64,000 nt of DNA from Sphingobium sp. GTDB taxonomy: Bacteria; Pseudomonadota; Alphaproteobacteria; Sphingomonadales; Sphingomonadaceae. Of the stretch, positions 9,703 through 18,496 are shown in pieces; within the stretch, counting starts at the first letter, position 1; the number at the start of each line of letters is the position of its first letter. Position numbers and translations under genes: made by a program. Below the pieces are notes generated by a model. The model saw nothing but the letters and a program-made list of their open reading frames with translations, had not been told where the DNA came from and ran no database searches. The stretch covers positions 33,436-97,435 of the forward strand of contig JAGIAZ010000009.1 in assembly GCA_017744605.1 (NCBI GenBank), in the 5' to 3' direction.

Positions 9703-10365
9703 TCAGGGCTTCATCGCGAACCAGGTCGGATATTTGCTGTTCCAGCTTTCCTCGCTGCAGTCGATGACGTGCAGCTCGAGCCGGTTCTCGGCCACGAAGC
9801 TGTCGACCGCGGCGACGACCAGCGGCCAGTCCGCATGATAGTCGTCGCCGGCGATGAGGCCGCCGGAGCGCAGCTTGGGGAACCAGTCGCGGAAGGTCGC
9901 GCCGTTCAGCTCGCCATCATGGGCGTAGCCGTCGACATAGAGGAAATCGAGGCTGTGGTCGTCGAACAGCGACAGCGCTTCGTCGAAGCGCATGCGCAGG
10001 ATCGAGTTGCGCGTGCGATAGGGCGCCAGGCGAGCGATCGCCTCGCGATACTGGTCCACGCCATGGCCGCGGTCGCCCGCCCACATGTCGATGCTGTAGA
10101 GATGGCCGCATTTGGAGCGCTTGAGGATTCGCTCGGAAAAGTCGCCTGCCGCCACGCCCAGTTCGGCGCCGGTGCCGCCGTCGCGGAACAGGGTCGCCAC
10201 GTCGTCGCGGTTGGTGAAGCTGCCGGCGAGCGTGCGCAGGGCCTGGCTGATCTCGGCATCATAGGCGCCATAGAACAGCGCCGGCTCGCAAGGCCGGACA
10301 GCTGCGTCGGTCGGCATGGTCTCATCCCTCGATTGGGAGCGATAGTCATGGCTCATGTCGTTCAT
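9703..10365 (-). CDS. Class I SAM-dependent methyltransferase (Methyltransf_24 type)
   Basis: A 220-residue soluble protein with the class I fold: motif I GAELGVAAGDFSERIL near residue 65, YSIDMWAG near 88, and DFLYVDGYAHDGELNG near 135 followed by KLRSGGLIAGDDYH. This arrangement is typical of small methyltransferases acting on sugars or polysaccharide ends, but the substrate cannot be read from the sequence. The start at 10365 has AGGAG six bases upstream. It lies between the 575-residue unknown gene and kdsD on the minus strand and probably shares transcription with kdsD. Confidence 0.82.
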   Translation of the reverse strand: MNDMSHDYRSQSRDETMPTDAAVRPCEPALFYGAYDAEISQALRTLAGSFTNRDDVATLFRDGGTGAELGVAAGDFSERILKRSKCGHLYSIDMWAGDRGHGVDQYREAIARLAPYRTRNSILRMRFDEALSLFDDHSLDFLYVDGYAHDGELNGATFRDWFPKLRSGGLIAGDDYHADWPLVVAAVDSFVAENRLELHVIDCSEESWNSKYPTWFAMKP

Positions 10366-10496
10366 ATCGATCTCCTGAGCCGTCCCGTGGCTTCGCGTGG
10401 AGGCGGCGCACCCTGCAGAAATGGTGAAGATCGCCTAACCGAATTACCTTATCCGATCGTTAAGATAGGCGGCGTGCAGTTCATTTGCGGCGCGAT

Positions 10497-12224
10497 TCAC
10501 CCGCGCAGCCGCTTGTTCTCGCGCTCAAGATCGCGCGCCCAGGAGGCGAGGCCGAAGCGCCTGATGTCGACCTGCCGCCAGAACAGGCCGGGATCGCGGG
10601 TCCAGAGATGGAAATGCGCGATGGCATTGGCGCATTGCGAGCCCATGTCGATCACTTCGGCCAGCTCGGTCAGGTAGAAGGGGAGCGGCTGCTCCGTCGA
10701 GCCCATCTCTTTCTCATGCGGGCAGGCGGTGACCTTGAGCGCGGTATCGAGACCCTCGTGGAAGCAGGCGAGCGCGCTCTGCGTGTCGCCCTCGGCGAGG
10801 CAGAGGCGGGCTTCATAGAAGGAGGCCGCAATCGACTTGGTCGCGAGCAGCGGCGAGAACGCCGCCCAATCCGCCTCGGCGGCGATCCGGTAGCAATGGT
10901 GCGCGAGCGCGCGCTCCCCGATCAGTTCGTTGAGCCGCCCGGCCAGGAAAGCGAGCGAGATCCGCCAGCGTCGGACATGGGCAGCCATGGCGTCATCGAC
11001 AGGCAGATCCACATAGTCCGCGATCAGGGGCATGATCGCCGGGACGAGGCCTTCCTGCCGCATCTCGAGTATGCGATAGCCGAGCACGGCAATGGCCGCG
11101 CCGCGGTCGGCGGAGTCCGGCCGGCTGTCCTCGATCACGCATTCGGCGACGCGCGCGAGCATGGCCTCATCGCCGATCCGCTCGCCCATCTGCACCATGG
11201 CGCGATAGAGATAGGGATTGTCATAGGCCGCGCCGAACGCGGCCAGCTCGGGCCAGGGGCCCTTCGCCTTGGGGAAGGCGGGATGATCATAGTCCGCCTT
11301 GCGGCCTTCGCCCGTCAACGGATTGGCCGCGGCGACCAGCAGCAGCCAGTCCGAGTCCGGATATTCGGCCAGCGGCACGGGATAGAGCATGCGGGGCCCG
11401 CCCGGGTCGCCGCCGGCCATGGCCTGGCGATAGCGCGTTTCCGCAATGAAGCGTCCGCCGACCGCCTCGTCGAGCGCGGCCCAGTCAGCGGGGCGATTGG
11501 GCGCCGTGCCGCGCTTCCAGCCGAGCACCAGCCGGCCATCGCATTTGATGATGCGGGCAAAATCGTCGAGCCGGCCGAGCCAGTCGGTCGCAGGACAGGG
11601 TTCGAAGGCGATGATCATGTCGATCGCATTGCCGGCTTCGCGGGAAAGGTCGGTTCCCGCGACGCGGATGTGGCCGGCGCGCGAGAGGGCCGCGAATATG
11701 GCCGCGCCGTCTTCGGCATCCGCGCCGTCGATGAGCACCGTGTCGCCGGGCCGCGCCATAGTGGCGGCCATGGCGTAGCGGGCGATGCGGGCATCGGCAT
11801 CGGCGCCGCCCTGGCGCAACGGGCCGCCGGCCGGCGACGAGACTTTTGTGTAATAGCTCAGGGTCGGAAGCGCGTAGCTGGTCCAGTCGCTATAATCGCC
11901 GATCATCATGCCGGCGGGGTGACGCTGCCATCCCGCGCCGAACAACGCCTCTTCGAACCCGTGGCGGGGCTGCCCCGCGGATTGCAGGATGAGGGCATCC
12001 ATGTCCGCATAAGGCTTCAGCGCCTCGCCGAAGGCGCTGGTGTCGCGATAGGTCCAGGCGAGGAAGCCGGCGGTGCGGCCGGCGCCGGAAGCGGCCTGGG
12101 TGTCGACGGTCTCGCATCCGAGCAGCGCCAGTTCGCGCGCCAGCCGATCGTGACATGCGGGATCGATGGCGATCCGGCACGGCCCGAGCCGCTGAACGAT
12201 CTGCGATGCGGTCTGGATAGTCAC
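10497..12224 (-). CDS. Uncharacterised 575-residue protein with degenerate methyltransferase-like core and helical C-terminal half
   Basis: I do not recognise this family. The GTG at 12224 has GGAG six bases upstream and is the best start; the open frame runs further upstream but there overlaps the leader of the divergent aldolase gene. Residues 1-300 alternate strands and helices like a Rossmann fold: VLIDGADAEDG sits where a methyltransferase has its glycine-rich loop, but the GxGxG pattern is absent. CDGRLVLGWKR resembles the post-motif III strand. Residues 320-575 look all-helical and TPR-like. There is no signal peptide or membrane segment. The SAM methyltransferase gene lies 131 bases downstream, which suggests a shared pathway, perhaps surface glycan modification. 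Confidence 0.6.
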   Translation of the reverse strand: MTIQTASQIVQRLGPCRIAIDPACHDRLARELALLGCETVDTQAASGAGRTAGFLAWTYRDTSAFGEALKPYADMDALILQSAGQPRHGFEEALFGAGWQRHPAGMMIGDYSDWTSYALPTLSYYTKVSSPAGGPLRQGGADADARIARYAMAATMARPGDTVLIDGADAEDGAAIFAALSRAGHIRVAGTDLSREAGNAIDMIIAFEPCPATDWLGRLDDFARIIKCDGRLVLGWKRGTAPNRPADWAALDEAVGGRFIAETRYRQAMAGGDPGGPRMLYPVPLAEYPDSDWLLLVAAANPLTGEGRKADYDHPAFPKAKGPWPELAAFGAAYDNPYLYRAMVQMGERIGDEAMLARVAECVIEDSRPDSADRGAAIAVLGYRILEMRQEGLVPAIMPLIADYVDLPVDDAMAAHVRRWRISLAFLAGRLNELIGERALAHHCYRIAAEADWAAFSPLLATKSIAASFYEARLCLAEGDTQSALACFHEGLDTALKVTACPHEKEMGSTEQPLPFYLTELAEVIDMGSQCANAIAHFHLWTRDPGLFWRQVDIRRFGLASWARDLERENKRLRG

Positions 12225-12361
12225 GTCGATCTCCGGGCGCTCCCGCGCTCTTGCAGGGACGCTAGGCGGAATGGCTTTAGGGACGGTTAACGATATCTGT
12301 TCGGACCTCGTTGACCACGGCCGGCCCGCCTCGTGCATTGACGGCGCTGCCGGGAGCAGCC

Positions 12362-13375
12362 ATGCGGATGGATATGCGGTTCTTTTCGGATAATGCCGCC
12401 ACGGTCTGCGCGCCGGTCATGGCGGCGATCGAAAGCGCCAACAGCGTGGACACCGCCTATGATGGCGATGCGCTGAGCATGTCGCTCGATGCCGCTTTCT
12501 CGGCCCTGTTCGAGCGCGAGGTGGCGGTGGTCTGGACCGGCACGGGCACCTCGGCGAACGCCCTTGCGCTCGCCGCGCTTTGCCCGCCGTTCGGCGTCAT
12601 CTTCTGCCACGACGAAGCGCATGTGATGATGGACGAGTGCGGCGCGGTCGAGTTCTACACCGGCGGCGCGCGCCTGATGGGCTGTGCGGGTGAAGGCGCC
12701 AAGCTGACGCCCGCGATCCTCGCCGCGCGCCATGACGCGATCCGGCCGGACGTGCACCGCATGCAGCCTCATGCCGTGACCATCACCAATGCGACCGAAT
12801 ATGGCCTTGCCTACACGCCGGCCGAGGTCGCGGCGATCGGCGCCTTCTGTCGCGCGCGAAAGCTGCGCCTGCATATGGACGGCGCGCGCTTCGCCAATGC
12901 CGTCGCGCACCTCGGCTGCTCGCCTGCCGACATCAGCTGGCGCGGCGGAGTCGATGCCCTGAGCTTCGGTTTCACCAAAAATGGTGCCATGAATGCCGAA
13001 GCCCTGGTGCTTTTCGATCCCGAACTGGCCGGGAATATCCGCATCAGACGCAAGCGCGCGGGCCATTTGCTGTCGAAAGGCCGTTTCGTGGCCGCGCAGC
13101 TGCTGGCGATGCTTTCGGGGAATATTTGGCTCGACAATGCGCGGTCCGCCAATGCCGCGGCCCGGATTCTAGCCGATTCCGCAGCCTCCCGACTGCTCTA
13201 CCCTGTTGAGGCCAACGAACTCTTCATCCGCCTCTCCGCCGCCGAAGCCGCAAGGCTCCGCGCCCAGGGCTTCGATTTCTACGACTGGGGCGACGGCGCC
13301 GCCCGGCTTGTGACCAGCTGGAATCACACCGAATCCGATGTCGCGCCGCTCGCCGCGGCGATCATGGCGTTATGA
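12362..13375 (+). CDS. ltaE: Low-specificity L-threonine aldolase family PLP enzyme
   Basis: A 337-residue fold-type I PLP enzyme of the beta-eliminating lyase/threonine aldolase family, which cleaves L-threonine or allo-threonine to glycine and acetaldehyde. Visible motifs are MRFFSDNAAT at the N-terminus, TGTGTSANALAL near residue 60, LHMDGARFANA near 175, and LSFGFTKNGAMNAE near 210, whose lysine would hold PLP. The ATG at 12362 is chosen because GGGAG lies six bases upstream; two further ATG codons within 12 bases are alternatives. The stop overlaps the following DMT transporter start (ATGA). Confidence 0.88.
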   Translation: MRMDMRFFSDNAATVCAPVMAAIESANSVDTAYDGDALSMSLDAAFSALFEREVAVVWTGTGTSANALALAALCPPFGVIFCHDEAHVMMDECGAVEFYTGGARLMGCAGEGAKLTPAILAARHDAIRPDVHRMQPHAVTITNATEYGLAYTPAEVAAIGAFCRARKLRLHMDGARFANAVAHLGCSPADISWRGGVDALSFGFTKNGAMNAEALVLFDPELAGNIRIRRKRAGHLLSKGRFVAAQLLAMLSGNIWLDNARSANAAARILADSAASRLLYPVEANELFIRLSAAEAARLRAQGFDFYDWGDGAARLVTSWNHTESDVAPLAAAIMAL

Positions 13376-14283
13376 CGCCACCTGCCCTGCGCGGCGGAGT
13401 CATCCTGCCGTTCGCCATTGTCACGCTGATCTGGTCCTCGACCTGGATCGTCATCCGCGATTCCCTCGGCGTCGTCCCGCCTGCCTGGTCGGTCTGCTAC
13501 CGGTTCGCCATCGCCGCCGCCGGTATGGCGGTCCTCGCCAGGCTTACGGCTGTGTCGCTCAGGCTGCCGGCCAAGGCGATGGCGTTCACCGCCTTGCTTG
13601 GCACCGCCCAGTTCTCGATGAATTTCAACCTGCTCTACCGCGCGGAGGCACATTTGACCTCGGGCCTGTGCGCGCTCGTCTATGCGCTGCTGATGATCCC
13701 CAACAGCCTGTTTGCCTGGGCGGTATTTCGCGAGAAAGTGAGCCGCGGTTTCATCCTCGGCTCGCTCATCGCCGTGGCCGGCGTGGGCCTGCTCTTCCTC
13801 AACGAATATCGCGCCAGCGTCACCGCCGCGCCTGTCGAGGTACTGCTTGGTCTCGGCCTCTGCACGATCGCGGTGCTGTGCGCCTCGGTGGCCAATGTCA
13901 TGCAGGCCGCGCAGATTGCCCGCAGCGTGCCGATGACGAGCCTCATCTTCTGGGCGATGGCGATCGGCGCGGTCGTCGACGCGCTCTATGCGTTCGCCAC
14001 GACCGGCCTGCCGCCGTTCGAGCCGCGTCCGACCTACTGGCTCGGCACAGCCTATCTGGCGCTGGCGGGCTCCGTCATCACCTTCCCGCTCTATTTCCGC
14101 CTCATCCAGCGCATCGGCGCCGGCCCGGCGGCCTATACGAGCCTGCTGATTCCCGTCATCGCGATGGGCATTTCCACCGCCTTCGAGGGCTATCGCTGGA
14201 CGCCGCTTGCCATCGCCGGCGTATTGCTGGCTCTGGGTGGGATGGTCGTGGCGATGCGCTCAAGGCTCCGCCCGTCAGGCTGA
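13372..14283 (+). CDS. DMT superfamily (EamA-type) transporter
   Basis: A 303-residue inner-membrane protein with about ten hydrophobic segments arranged as two EamA repeats. Features are WSSTWIVIRDSLGVVPPAW in the first helix pair, the FSMNFNLLYRAE turn and SVITFPLYFRLIQRIGAGPA in the second half. Family members export amino acids or metabolites; the substrate is unknown. It is translationally coupled to the threonine aldolase upstream, which makes an amino-acid substrate possible but not shown. A palindromic repeat follows in the convergent gap. Confidence 0.85.
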   Translation: MTPPALRGGVILPFAIVTLIWSSTWIVIRDSLGVVPPAWSVCYRFAIAAAGMAVLARLTAVSLRLPAKAMAFTALLGTAQFSMNFNLLYRAEAHLTSGLCALVYALLMIPNSLFAWAVFREKVSRGFILGSLIAVAGVGLLFLNEYRASVTAAPVEVLLGLGLCTIAVLCASVANVMQAAQIARSVPMTSLIFWAMAIGAVVDALYAFATTGLPPFEPRPTYWLGTAYLALAGSVITFPLYFRLIQRIGAGPAAYTSLLIPVIAMGISTAFEGYRWTPLAIAGVLLALGGMVVAMRSRLRPSG

Positions 14284-14290
14284 ACGCGCC

Positions 14291-14358
14291 ATTCGTGTCG
14301 AGCCTGGTCGAGACAGGTGAAGCGCCAACGCTTCTCGGCTCGGCTCGAACCGAACGAA
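14291..14358. repeat. Imperfect intergenic palindromic repeat (ATTCGTGTCGAG family)
   Basis: ATTCGTGTCGAGCC at the left end and GGCTCGAACCGAACGAAT at the right end form imperfect inverted arms. The inner GTGTCGAGCCTGGTCGAGACA resembles the GTGTCGAG...GTCGAGACA extragenic element I know from sphingomonad genomes. It occupies the convergent gap between the DMT transporter and the SDR gene and could fold as a terminator for both. Confidence 0.5.
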
Positions 14359-15162
14359 TCAAGGGAAGGTCGCTTCCGCCCGGCAGGCGGCTAGGCCGAC
14401 CCGATAGTCCGGATAGCGCGGCGCCCAGCCAAGCAGGCGCTTGGCCCTGCCGTTCGCGACGCGGCGATTCTCGGCATAGAAGGCGCGGGCGGCCGGCGAG
14501 AGGTCGGCATCGTCCAGCGATTGCAGCGGCGGCGGCTGCATGCCGAGCAACGCACTGCCATGAGCGACGACCTCATTCTGGCTGCACGGCATGTCATCGG
14601 CGAGATTATAGACCCCGGCCGGACCAGCCATGCCCGCAATCACGCCGCCCACGATGTCATCGACATGGACACGGCTGAAAATCTGGCCCGGCAGGTCGAT
14701 CATGCGTGCTCGGCCTTCGCCGATCCGCTCGAGCACGCTCCGGCCCGGGCCATAAATGCCGGGCAGACGGAAGATGTGGGTGAGGCGCCCCAGTGACCGC
14801 CAGGCAAGATCGGCCTCGCTGCGCGTGCTTCGTCGCCCGGTTCCGATGGGCGCGCCTTCATCCACCCAGGCGCCGCCCGTGTCGCCATAGACGCCGGTCG
14901 AGGACAGATAGCCGACCCAATGCGCCGGCGCTGTCCGGATCGCATCGCCATAGGCAGCCAGCACCGCGTCCCCGTCTTCGCCGGGCGGCACGGAGGACAG
15001 GATATGCGTGGCGCGCGCCAGTCCGGAGAGCACGGCGCCGCGATCGTCGAAGCGCATCGTGCCATTGGACCCGGTCGACTCGACCGACCAGCCATCGCGC
15101 TCCAGCCGCCGTGCAAGCCGGCCGGCGCTATATCCGAGCCCGAAGATGAAGAGTGAGGCCAT
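14359..15162 (-). CDS. NAD(P)-binding SDR-family protein (YeeZ/GalE-like epimerase fold)
   Basis: A 267-residue extended/atypical SDR beginning MASLFIFGLGYSAGRLARRL, the dinucleotide-binding GxGxxxG region. It lacks a clear catalytic YxxxK; the GYLSSTGVYGD stretch near residue 100 is the family's TGVYGD motif, typical of YeeZ-like proteins. The ATG at 15162 has AGGAAG upstream; the frame extends 12 codons further without a better site. Substrate unknown. It is convergent with the DMT transporter and divergent from pepN. Confidence 0.8.
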   Translation of the reverse strand: MASLFIFGLGYSAGRLARRLERDGWSVESTGSNGTMRFDDRGAVLSGLARATHILSSVPPGEDGDAVLAAYGDAIRTAPAHWVGYLSSTGVYGDTGGAWVDEGAPIGTGRRSTRSEADLAWRSLGRLTHIFRLPGIYGPGRSVLERIGEGRARMIDLPGQIFSRVHVDDIVGGVIAGMAGPAGVYNLADDMPCSQNEVVAHGSALLGMQPPPLQSLDDADLSPAARAFYAENRRVANGRAKRLLGWAPRYPDYRVGLAACRAEATFP

Positions 15163-15253
15163 GAACCGCTTCCTATCGCCTAATTTGCGCGGCTCCACCC
15201 CCTAAGCGTTGGCGCTGCTTGTGCGGCGGCTGGCTGCTGCCTAGGTACGGAGC

Positions 15254-17851
15254 ATGGACATTCAGAGCACCCAGGCCCCCGCCACGCCCCCCGTCATTCG
15301 CCGCGAAGATTATCGTCCGCCAGACTGGCTCGTCCCGCAGATCAGTCTCGCCTTCGATCTCGGCGCCGCCGAAACCCGCGTGATGGCGCGCCTCACGCTC
15401 ACGCGCAATGGCGTGCATGACCGGGCGATTCGCCTCGACGGCGATGGTCTGGTGCTCAAGTCCGTGGCGCTCGACGGCGTTGTGCTGGGTGCCGGCGATT
15501 ACAGCCGCGACGGCGACGCACTGCTTATCCCGGTTTCGGGCGACAGCCATGTCGTCGAAACCGAAGTCGTGATCGCGCCCGAGAAGAACACGCAGCTCAT
15601 GGGCCTCTATGCCTCGGGCGGCCTGCTCTGTACCCAGTGCGAACCCGAGGGCTTCCGCCGCATCACCTATTTCCCGGACCGGCCCGATGTCCTTTCGAAG
15701 TTCGACGTCATGATGCGCGCCGACAAGGCGGTCTATCCGGTGTTGCTCGCCAATGGCGATCCGGTCGAATCCGGAGATCTCGACGGTGGCCGCCATTGGG
15801 CGCGCTGGGTCGATCCCTTCCCCAAGCCCAGCTACCTGTTCGCGCTCGTCGCCGGCGATCTGGCCTGCAACGCCGACAGCTTCACCGCGATGAGCGGGCG
15901 CAAGGTCGAGCTCGGTATCTGGGTGAAAGCGGATGATCTGCCGCGCACCGGCCATGCGATGACCGCGCTCAAGAACGCCATGGCCTGGGACGAGCGCGTC
16001 TACGGCCGCGAATATGATCTCGACGTGTTCAATATCGTCGCGGTGGCCGACTTCAATTTCGGCGCGATGGAGAACAAGGGCCTCAACATCTTCAACACGC
16101 GCTATGTGCTCGCCGACCCCGAAACGGCGACCGATCCGGACTATGACGCGATCGAGGCCGTCGTCGCTCATGAATATTTCCACAATTGGTCGGGCGACCG
16201 CGTCACCTGCCGCGACTGGTTCCAGCTGTCGCTGAAGGAAGGCTTCACCGTCTATCGCGATCAGAGCTTCTCGGCCGATATGGGCTCGGCGCCGGTCAAG
16301 CGCATCGAGGATGTGAAGATGCTGCGCGCCGCGCAGTTCCAGGAGGATGCCGGCCCGCTGGCGCATCCGGTGCGTCCTGAATCCTACATGGAGATCAGCA
16401 ACTTCTATACGGCGACCGTCTACAACAAGGGCGCCGAACTGATCCGCATGATGGCGCTGTTGCTGGGCCCCGAGCGGTTCCGCAAGGGCACCGATCTCTA
16501 TTTCGACCGGCATGACGGGCAGGCGGTCACCTGCGAGGATTTCGTCAAGGCCATGGAAGATGGCGGCGAAATCGACCTCACGCAGTTCCGCCTCTGGTAT
16601 TCACAGGCCGGTACACCTCGCCTCAGTGTGAAGCAGAGCCATGATGCGGCAAGCGGCGACGTGACGCTGACCTTTGCCCAGTTCGTGCCGCTGACGCCCG
16701 GGCAGGACATAAAGCAGCCCATGACGATTCCGCTGAAGCTGGCCCTGTTCGATGCCGATGGCGCTTCGCGGGGCGAGGAACTGCTGGTGCTGAGCGAGGC
16801 GGAGACGACCGTTCGGCGTTCGGGCTTTGCCAAGCCGCCGATCCTTTCGCTGAACCGCGGATTCTCGGCGCCGGTGATCGTGTCGGCTGATCGCGGCCAT
16901 GATGAACTCGCTTTCCTCTCGGCCCATGACGACGATCCGTTCAGCCGCTACGAGGCGATGCAGCAGCTCATGATCAATGTCCTGCTCGGGGCGATCTCGG
17001 GCGGTTCGCTGGACAGTGCGCCGGTGATCGCAGCGGTGCGCAACACCATCGGCGATTCAGCGCTCGACCGCGCCTTCATTGCCGAGGCGGTGAAGCTGCC
17101 GAGCGAAGCCTATCTCGGCGACCAGATGAGTCTTGTCGATCCCGATGCCATCCATGCCGCGCGCGAAGCCTTGCAGGGTGAGATCGGCCGCGCGCTGGAG
17201 ACGGAGTGGCGCGCGCTGCATCATGAGACGGCGCGCAACGGCTTCTCGCTGTCGTACGACGCCCGCGCGGCCCGGCGTCTGCGCGGCGTCGCGCTCAATT
17301 ATCTTGTCGCATCCGGCGCGGCGGACGGCCCGTCCATCGCCTTTGAGCAATTCGAGCGCGCGGACAATATGACCGAACGGCAGGCCGCACTTGGCGTCCT
17401 CGCCAATGGCCGCAGTCCCGAGCGCGACAAGGCGCTCGCCGCGTTCCACGGCCGCTATGCCGGCAACGCCTTGGTGATCGACAAATGGTTCCAGACACAG
17501 GCGCTCGGTTTCCATCGCGACACCGTTGAAATCGTCGAGGCGCTGTCGGGCCATGCCGATTTCACGCTCAACAACCCCAATCGGGCGCGCTCGCTATGGG
17601 GCGCCTTCGCGGCCAATCAGTGGGCATTCAACCGAGCGGACGGCCGGGGCTATGCCTTGCTGGCGGACACGATCATCGCGCTCGACAAGCTCAATCCGCA
17701 GACCGCAGCGCGGCTGGTTCCGCCGCTCGGGCGCTGGAAGCGGTTCGACGAGGGCCGGGCCGCGCTGATGCGCGCCGCGCTCGAGCGGATCGTCGCCACG
17801 CCCGATCTGTCCAAGGATGTGATGGAACAGGCCAGCAAGAGCCTCGCCTGA
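15254..17851 (+). CDS. pepN: Aminopeptidase N (M1 family)
   Basis: A cytoplasmic zinc aminopeptidase that removes N-terminal residues from peptides. The 865-residue length is normal for gammaproteobacterial-type PepN. The exopeptidase motif GAMEN is at residues 270-274. The zinc site HEYFHNW begins at residue 306, and the third ligand follows in SLKEGFTVYRDQ. The N-terminal beta domain (VIRREDYRPPDW) and the long helical C-terminal domain are both present, so the gene looks intact. It stands alone on the plus strand and is convergent with the Mla operon. Confidence 0.96.
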   Translation: MDIQSTQAPATPPVIRREDYRPPDWLVPQISLAFDLGAAETRVMARLTLTRNGVHDRAIRLDGDGLVLKSVALDGVVLGAGDYSRDGDALLIPVSGDSHVVETEVVIAPEKNTQLMGLYASGGLLCTQCEPEGFRRITYFPDRPDVLSKFDVMMRADKAVYPVLLANGDPVESGDLDGGRHWARWVDPFPKPSYLFALVAGDLACNADSFTAMSGRKVELGIWVKADDLPRTGHAMTALKNAMAWDERVYGREYDLDVFNIVAVADFNFGAMENKGLNIFNTRYVLADPETATDPDYDAIEAVVAHEYFHNWSGDRVTCRDWFQLSLKEGFTVYRDQSFSADMGSAPVKRIEDVKMLRAAQFQEDAGPLAHPVRPESYMEISNFYTATVYNKGAELIRMMALLLGPERFRKGTDLYFDRHDGQAVTCEDFVKAMEDGGEIDLTQFRLWYSQAGTPRLSVKQSHDAASGDVTLTFAQFVPLTPGQDIKQPMTIPLKLALFDADGASRGEELLVLSEAETTVRRSGFAKPPILSLNRGFSAPVIVSADRGHDELAFLSAHDDDPFSRYEAMQQLMINVLLGAISGGSLDSAPVIAAVRNTIGDSALDRAFIAEAVKLPSEAYLGDQMSLVDPDAIHAAREALQGEIGRALETEWRALHHETARNGFSLSYDARAARRLRGVALNYLVASGAADGPSIAFEQFERADNMTERQAALGVLANGRSPERDKALAAFHGRYAGNALVIDKWFQTQALGFHRDTVEIVEALSGHADFTLNNPNRARSLWGAFAANQWAFNRADGRGYALLADTIIALDKLNPQTAARLVPPLGRWKRFDEGRAALMRAALERIVATPDLSKDVMEQASKSLA

Positions 17852-17867
17852 GCCCATTCCACGGAAT

Positions 17868-18482
17868 TCAGGGTTTGCCCAGCCAGTCGGCGACCTGGAC
17901 CGCCACCTCGTTCGCGGCCTTGCTGATCGGCGGGGCGACGCCGTCGGCGTCGACCTTCGACACGGGCGCCGTGGCCGAGAAGCGCTGGCGGCGCACCGTC
18001 TGGCCGTCCGGCGCCAGCAGGCTCGCATCATAGGTCACCACAGCCATGCCGGCGCGCGCATCGACGCCGAAGTCGATCAGGTCGCCATGCAGGATCTGGC
18101 CGACCTGGGCCGGATACTGGCCAGGGTCCAGCACGAGGCGACCGGTCCGCGCGGCGATGGTCTCGCCAAGCAGGGCCTGGAACTGGTGCGCCGGCGTGTC
18201 GGCCCAGAGCGCGTTCTTCACATAGGCATAGCTGGTCGGATCGGCGCGCACGGCGACACGCTGGGTCGAGATCGTTCGCGGCACGCGCGGCGTTTCGACG
18301 AACAATGCGGATTGCGGCGCGGCCGACACAGTCGCTCCGGCCGCGATGCGCGCGTCGGAGGAGATGCTGAGCAGGCGCTGCGGCGGATTGCTGCCGATCT
18401 TGACGCAGGCCGCCACGGTGGACAGCAGCAGGCTGGCGCCGGCGACGCGCGCCGCGCGGCGAACGAGGGACTTTTGGGACAT
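17868..18482 (-). CDS. ABC-type transport auxiliary lipoprotein of the Mla/Pqi type
   Basis: A 204-residue lipoprotein: signal sequence MSQKSLVRRAARVAGASLLL with lipobox TVAAC, then a compact alpha/beta domain (LLSISSDARI, PRTISTQRVAVRA, FQALLGETIAARTGRLVL) like the PqiC/ABC-type auxiliary family (DUF330). Its place as last gene of the MlaE-F-D operon fits. Such proteins are thought to link the MCE complex to the outer membrane. The ATG at 18482 has GAGAGGA nine bases upstream; an ATG at 18500 would overlap the mlaD stop but lacks a ribosome binding site. Confidence 0.82.
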   Translation of the reverse strand: MSQKSLVRRAARVAGASLLLSTVAACVKIGSNPPQRLLSISSDARIAAGATVSAAPQSALFVETPRVPRTISTQRVAVRADPTSYAYVKNALWADTPAHQFQALLGETIAARTGRLVLDPGQYPAQVGQILHGDLIDFGVDARAGMAVVTYDASLLAPDGQTVRRQRFSATAPVSKVDADGVAPPISKAANEVAVQVADWLGKP

Positions 18483-18496
18483 CGGAGCAAGTCCTC

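Noticed and set aside
10485..12290. A 601-residue plus-strand frame over the 575-residue unknown gene
   Set aside because: It lacks a ribosome binding site and family motifs, while the minus-strand frame has GGAG plus GTG and a globular-protein composition.
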